Shown piece by piece: positions 58,505 to 64,000 of a stretch of 64,000 nt of DNA; the first letter of the stretch is position 1; the number at the start of each line of letters is the position of its first letter. A program made the position numbers and the translations under genes. The notes under the pieces are model-generated. The model searched no databases. It was given only the letters and a program-made list of their open reading frames with translations, and was not told the origin of the DNA. Location: positions 183,809 through 247,808 of the forward strand of contig LNAC01001231.1 of NCBI GenBank assembly GCA_002007465.1, written 5' to 3'. Origin of the DNA: Ailurus styani (lineage: Eukaryota > Chordata > Mammalia > Carnivora > Ailuridae).

Positions 58505-59290
58505 CATCTCAGCAAGTCAACTGTAGGAAAATGCAAGTCATCTAGCCTTTGAAAACTCGGAGATTCGGAGATACCGGGTTAGTCCTTCATGAAGAGGGGT
58601 AGAAAGCTAAGGAATAAAAGAGAAAGCTGGAGAGAAATTTGCAGTATGGAAATTCATGTAAGCTGAATATGTAAGAATTTCCTGGTGGGGAAGGTTAGAA
58701 AGTATCCCTTAGTACCCCAAAATGGACAAAGAAACTCAATGACAAAGAAACTATGTTCTACAACTTTGACAAAGTTCAAATACTCCAAGGAAGTATTCTA
58801 AGTTGGTATCAGGCATTCACTCGTTAGTGTGAAATAATTTCTGACTTTAATAATACTAATACTAATAATACTAATAGTAGGCCTTACTAGGGAAAAAGCA
58901 AAACCAGAACTATTTCCTTCAGGCATATACTGGGCCACAAGTGAATGAAAACTGCAACAATGACAATAGCAAAAGTTTAAGGCACTGAGATTAAACCTGT
59001 CCAACTGCTCTGTTAGGGGCCTTGCATTTTCCTGAGAGCAGCAGGTGAACATTCTAAAGAAGATCATTTCCTAGACGAGTTGTTTTGCTTTTTGTTTCTG
59101 TCCACATTAAGTGTACAGAATACGGTCCCTTGCCACTAAGAGTGGTATTCCAGCATTTCATTATTGCCAGCATTTTTGTCCGAAATGAGAACCCAGACCC
59201 TACCTCACACCCGTGGAAGCAGAATCTGTGTTTTAGCAAGGTTCTCAAGAGACATGCCAACACATTTACGTTTGAGAAGCATGGCATAGC
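58505..59290. other. Unassigned sequence
   Basis: It contains a short (TAA/TAC)n-like stretch (58841-58880). No exon seen. Confidence 0.4.
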
Positions 59291-59294
59291 TCAG

Positions 59295-59425
59295 GGAACA
59301 GACTAAGATCTGGAAAACTGGCTTAGATTTCTGACTCTGCCACTTACTAGCTGACAAATTGCACAGCATCCTTGTATTCCAACCTCCTCTGTCAGAGGGA
59401 GGTAATCTCTGCGTATTATTTCCCT
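59295..59425 (+). repeat. MIR SINE remnant
   Basis: 'tctgactctgccacttacta' with 'caacctcctctgtcagaggg' and 'aggtaatctctgcgtatt' follows MIR. Confidence 0.75.
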
Positions 59426-59429
59426 TATT

Positions 59430-60785
59430 TCTAGTCTTTTGTTTTTACTCCTTCTTGTATTTCTCTAGCCATAATTTTCCATATTCCTGATATGTTAACC
59501 TTCTTTGCTCATTCGTATTCTTTACTGGACGCCTTTGCGTAAGGAGGAGAGAGTAGACATGCATATAATATACATCCAAAAGCAAGCATCCCACCCCAGT
59601 TCTATTTATTCCAATAAGATTGACAAAAGAATGGGCTTGTTTAGTGCATATAAAAGCGATTTGACTATGCTTTCCATACCAAGCCGCCAGATTCTGGGCC
59701 AGTATTTGAATGAGTAGCCAGTTTGTATGTAACTGGTTAATGCAAAGTTTCTGTTTCTAACAGACTCTAACTAATCACTACACTTTGCTTTTCTTTGAAA
59801 AGCTAAAATATGACTGATGTTACATAAATTATTTTTACATTAGCCAACACGTCATACCACAGTTTCCTTTTTACAAAATGAAGGCCAGCTCTAAATTATC
59901 TATGTGGGCTCCTCCAATCCTGAAGTCCTATATTCTGATTCTAATTTGAGGATTCCTCAGAATAAAACATCTATTATTAAATATTAAAAAAGCAGGTAGC
60001 ATGATTTAATGTGCCCTCCTCAAGACTTCCTTTAGATCCATGCATCTGAAGAGCAGATTTGGCCCCCAAAACCGCACAAATTCTCTTCATTTGGTTCCAA
60101 CAAAACTCAGTCTCTTAGAAAACCAAGAATTCTCTGGACAGACACATGAAAGCAAGCTCCTTAAAATTTTAATCCCAGGTCTCGTTTTAACTTAATTATT
60201 TATCTCACTGCAAATGTCTAACATCTCTATCAATTTTCTAAAGATAAATATGTATGAGGTTTGGACCCCAAAATTAAACTCTGAGATTTTGAGACTGATT
60301 TTTAAATGAAGCTAGACAGCAGATCCAGCTTCTGAATAAAAATTTACAGGAGTGTGTAATTGAATCACTCAGCAGCCCTCACAGAGGAGAAACCCTTTCT
60401 ACAAATATTCCTTTTCCTATAAATTCCACATAATTTTCTGACAATAAATCTTTATGGAGCTGGCAATCTAAATACTGATTCGTTGTTTTATCCTGGATTA
60501 ATCACACATAATTACAAAAACTGATACTTTAGAGCATGTATTAACAGATCTTGAACAGAAATAAATGCCCTTCATCTTAGAAATAGAAACCTATCAATGT
60601 CCATATGTTCAGAACATCAGATATTTAACCCTTAGGGAGCTCAGCTATTTCTAGTAGAGATTTAAGAGCTGTGATTATAATAACAACACGTCATATTTAA
60701 ATGTTAGCTACTAATTTCTCACTAGTTCCTGCTAGCTTAGTTACAGATTTACAAAGACTCGAGTGCATTGATGAGGTCTGTGCAT
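59430..60785. other. Unique AT-rich sequence, no feature seen
   Basis: No recognised repeat or exon in about 1.35 kb. Confidence 0.45.
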
Positions 60786-60789
60786 GGTA

Positions 60790-61080
60790 AGGGATGAAGC
60801 AGCAATGATTAAGCTTTACTGATCACTCATTAAGCACCAGAGATGTCCTAATCTTTTTTTTTTTAATTTTTTTATTTGATTCACAGGTCTGTGAATCATC
60901 AGAGATGCCCTAATCTTAATCTTCACAAATACCTTTTATAGGTAAGGAAACTAAGGTACAGAAAGACAGAATAAAGCATGCAAGATCACACAGTTGGTAA
61001 CCAGCACAGTGACAGTTTGAACTGAGGCTGACTTCAGAGTTTATGCCCTTAGCCTTGACATTGGTGTCCTATCCAACTCC
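60790..61080 (+). repeat. MIR SINE split by a mini-L1
   Basis: 'actgatcactcattaagcac', then after the insertion 'ttcacaaataccttttatag', 'taaggaaactaaggtacag' and 'gatcacacagttggtaac'. A clear MIR. Confidence 0.85.
60856..60900 (-). mobile_element. 45-bp minimal L1 3'-tail insertion
   Basis: A poly-T start followed by 'acaggtctgtgaatcatc', the complement of the L1 3'UTR end (gatgattcacagacctgt, as at 46421-46440). A 17-bp TSD at 60839-60855 and 60901-60917 (agagatg(t/c)cctaatctt) has one mismatch. An extremely short retroposition into a MIR. Confidence 0.9.
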
Positions 61081-61084
61081 GAAT

Positions 61085-62450
61085 TTAACACATACTTTGT
61101 GTTCATAGACTTATGTTAGTTAGTACACTTATGTTAGTAGATCAGGTTATATTCGAACATATTATGTTCTACCCATATGTTAACAGTTTATGATGACATT
61201 GCATGACATTATGGGATGTTACATTTTATATGATGGTGGTCCTTGGATTCAGAAATGGTAATTATCATTTAGATTCATTGGGCTTCAGCTCCCCTCTTCC
61301 CTCCCCTAACTCTAACAATAGAACTTCTGTTTATCTCATACCTTTAAAAAAAAAACACACAAAAAACCAAATAATTAAACAAACAAAAAACAATAAGAAA
61401 ATAATCCAAACAACAATAACAAACCCATTTGCTGGCTCTACTTTCATAATAAATACCAGCATCCACTGTCAGTGTCCTTCTCCCTCAGGACACTGAGGAA
61501 TTGCCTGGAGGAACTGAAAGAACTGTGAACAGCCTGTGCATAGCCTTGCGGGTGGGGAGGGGTGGGGGTGAAAGGTGCTCATCTGGAGAGCCCATGTGCC
61601 CATCTGTGGGGGGTGCCCCTCAATAGCATCCCTGGCCTATGGTAGCCATGAGGAATAGTCGCCCCATATTATCTGACCCTCTAATTTGTCCAGAGAAGTC
61701 AGAAATAACAAAATTTAAAATTTGACAAATGTAAAAACCAACTATAAAACACTGGAATGGATAAAGTATCCATGTAGGCCGATAGATCATACTCATGGCC
61801 TGGATACCATCTGGCCTTCAGTCTGTCATCTCAGTTCCTCTGGTCTCTACTTCCTTCCTAAATGAGATCATGCACCTCCTTGGCTTCAGTGCTATTCTAA
61901 CATGTATGACTTCCCAAGGTATTTTTGACCTTACTGCTAGACTCTACATCCTAATCTCTAATTACCTCTCAGGCAAATCCTTGTCCAGAGGCACACCATA
62001 CACAATGGATGACTTGATAAGAAGCTCCCTCTCAGTAAATATCCTCCCTCTGGAGCGATCTCTATCTTGGTTAATGTAACATTTTCTGTGCAGTAACCAA
62101 TAACCTTTAACTCATTTTTTTAAACCTCACAGAGCTTATTGATAATCAAGTTGAACTGAATCTACCTCAAGATATTTCTGAAATCTCTCTAATAATTTCC
62201 AGGCAGTCTGTTAAGTAAGCTGCGAGTTTTCTAGTTTTTTAAACTTCAGAATATTTTCTTTTAACAAAATTTTACTTAGAAGTCTACTCGAAACAGGTAT
62301 AAGCAGGTGTTTTCAGTTTGCATTAGACACTCAGATTCCTACCCACTCATCCTCATTGTCCTCTGAGGTGACCCATCTTTAAGGGACTCAGTGTTCCCCA
62401 AAACACAGTTTAAACACCAGACATAAAAATAGACCTACCAATTAAATCCC
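61085..62450. other. Unique sequence, no feature proved
   Basis: Frames of 94-97 codons (61203-61496, 61795-62079) match nothing known. The A/C-rich stretch at 61346-61420 is low complexity. Confidence 0.4.
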
Positions 62451-62463
62451 CCACCTCCACTGT

Positions 62464-62654
62464 ATTTATTGTTTTTTAATTTTAAAGATTTTATTTATTT
62501 ATTTGAGAGAGAGAGCATGAGAGGGGAGAAGGTCAGGGGAGAAGCAGACTCCCCATGGAGCTGGGAGCCCAATGTGGGACTTGATCCTGGGACTCTGGGA
62601 TCATGACCTGAGCCGAAGGCAGTCACCCAACCAACTGAGCCACCCAGGTGCCCC
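62464..62654 (-). mobile_element. Can-SINE (antisense), left arm of inverted pair
   Basis: Antisense SINE ending in 'gagccacccaggtgccccc'. The TSD is imperfect: cacctccactgt / cacctccattgt near 62452-62463 and 62655-62666. The C run blurs the right border. Confidence 0.93.
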
Positions 62655-62702
62655 CACCTCCATTGTTTCCATCTACCATATTGCTATAAAAATAATCTTT
62701 CC

Positions 62703-62840
62703 AGGGTGCTTGTATGGCTCAGTCAGTTAAGTGTCTGCCTTCAGCTCAAGTGATGATCCCAGGGTCCTGGGATTGAGCCCCATATCGAGCTCCCTGCTCA
62801 GCAGGGGCTTTTCTTCTTCCTCTGTGTGAACACACACACA

Positions 62841-62895
<55 letters not shown>

Positions 62896-62920
62896 AAATA
62901 AATAAATATTTTTAAAAATT
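62703..62920 (+). mobile_element. Can-SINE (sense), right arm, with (CA)n(CT)n
   Basis: Sense SINE whose CT-rich part has grown into 'cacacacacacac' followed by about 25 CT units (62829-62891). The TSD is weak (about 11 bp with two mismatches). It lies 48 bases from the antisense SINE, giving an inverted pair. Confidence 0.92.
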
Positions 62921-62959
62921 ACCTTTCTGAAACAGGTTTGATGAGATTTCTATTTAGAA

Positions 62960-63200
62960 AGCTTTGGTAGTACACCATTAACTATAGGATGAAATCCAAA
63001 CCCCTTAACATAAACTTCTACCTTTCACAACCTGAGTATATGTCCAATCACTCACCACACCTCACTGCACACTTCAGTCACACTGACCTTTTGTCTAGCT
63101 ACTCTCCTGTCCCTTCCTTGGTGCATTCTAGTATTTTGGCCAATAAAAGTTTGATCTAGGTCTAAAATGGCACTGGAGATATAAGGCTGAGTTGTGACTT
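62960..63200 (+). repeat. L2 fragment
   Basis: 'aggatgaaatccaaaccccttaac'-like, 'cctttcacaacctgagtat' and 'cactcaccacacctcactgc' follow an L2 3' region. Decayed. Confidence 0.65.
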
Positions 63201-63204
63201 GCTT

Positions 63205-63870
63205 CCCTAATTCCATACTGCCTACCCAAATGTAACTGTTAGGCGTTTTCACTCACACTGAAGAATCACTCACACTGAAGGAAGAGTACTATTGTTTCTG
63301 TAACAGCAGTGAGCTATACATGCTTCGTTTTCAATCACTGAATCCCCTTTAGGGTGGCATTCACAAGCATTATGATAGACATCTGATATCACTTCATTCA
63401 TTAACTCGAATTGTCCTTATTACTAATCATTACTATCAGGCAGTGTTACCAAGCCCTCAACTGACCAAAACACTTCTAGTTATAGTTCATGGACTATTCA
63501 TTTTCAAGGACGCAATTACTAAGGAAATGTTTTGAGCATCTATTCTGTGTCCTATATAATTAAGGCCACATAAAAAGAATGACACATTTTCTACGGTCAA
63601 AAAATGTCATCTGGTTCAGAAAACAGAACCAAAGTATCAAACAATTTATGATCAGCATAAAGCAATATGCAACTGAGAAGTTAAACTTTATAGATGATTA
63701 ATTTTAAAAGAATTCAAGGGAAGTGTGTTCTAGAGTTCGTATCATAAACCTCATGAAGGAGATTTTGTTAACCTGGGATTTGAAAATCAGGGAAGAATTA
63801 TTTAAGAGGAAAAGGTGCTTCAGGTCAAAGAAATAATGTAAGCAAAAGTACAGAAGTTAAAAACAAACTG
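63205..63870. other. Unassigned sequence
   Basis: A short tandem repeat of about 17 bp ('tcactcacactgaag' twice, 63249-63280) is present. Nothing else recognised. Confidence 0.4.
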
Positions 63871-63874
63871 GCTT

Positions 63875-64000
63875 GGGGCGCCTGGGTGGCTCAGTGTGTT
63901 AAAGCCTCTGCTTTCGGCTCAGGTCATGATCTCAGCGTCCTGGGATCGAGGCCCGCATCGGGCTCTCTGCTCAGCAGGGAGCCTGCTTCCTCCTCTCTCC
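63875..64000 (+). mobile_element. Can-SINE (mustelid type), cut by window end
   Basis: The head and middle of a near-consensus SINE ('ggggcgcctgggtggctcag'). Its tail and TSD are outside the window. Confidence 0.97.

Noticed and set aside
1..64000. CRISPR arrays, operons, phage or integron structures
   Set aside because: None present. Spaced direct repeats in the window are TSDs or dispersed SINE copies, and the genome is mammalian.

Overview
The window is gene-poor nuclear DNA from a carnivoran, most likely a mustelid (mink, ferret, marten or otter group). The evidence is 25 copies of a tRNA-derived Can-SINE. Many carry the 'gggttaaagcctctgcctt' leader and the 'ctacttgtgatctctctc' tail, which I associate with mustelids. 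There are also LINE-1 3' ends of carnivoran type. The sequence is AT-rich and strongly CpG-depleted except for one patch. There are no bacterial-type genes, operons, CRISPR arrays, rRNA genes or recognisable tRNA genes. Nearly all long open frames are chance frames or decayed repeats.

Layout. 1-1051: 3' end of a fairly young LINE-1, cut by the window edge. 2.7-10.6 kb: one very old LINE-1 skeleton (5'UTR, ORF1, ORF2) on the + strand with five SINEs nested in it and a foreign L1 5'UTR-like block inside ORF2. A sixth SINE lies just upstream. 10.7-21 kb: mostly unique or ancient sequence with scattered SINEs and short L1 tails. 21.0-21.5 kb: the only CpG-rich patch. It has YY1 and ETS-type motifs and a minus-strand open frame ending in a perfect splice donor, so it is the best candidate for a promoter and first exon. 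21.5-36 kb: unique AT-rich DNA with MIR, L2, SINE and old L1 remnants. 36.4-38.1 kb: a second decayed L1 ORF2 with a readable reverse-transcriptase core. 38-56 kb: unique sequence, L2/MIR relics and several L1 tails with clear target-site duplications (TSDs). 55958-56050: a 93-base assembly gap inside a poly-C tract. 56-64 kb: unique sequence, MIRs, a 45-base mini-L1 insertion, an inverted SINE pair with a microsatellite, and a SINE cut by the right edge.

No gene set working together is visible. The window reads as intergenic or intronic DNA around one putative promoter. If the minus-strand first exon is real, its gene body would run leftwards through 1-21 kb as long introns. I list three weak, frame-compatible candidate exons there as speculation. 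I found nothing I can defend as a new biological system. The most useful leads are the CpG island with its first exon, the nested transposon stratigraphy, and several well-delimited retroposition events.
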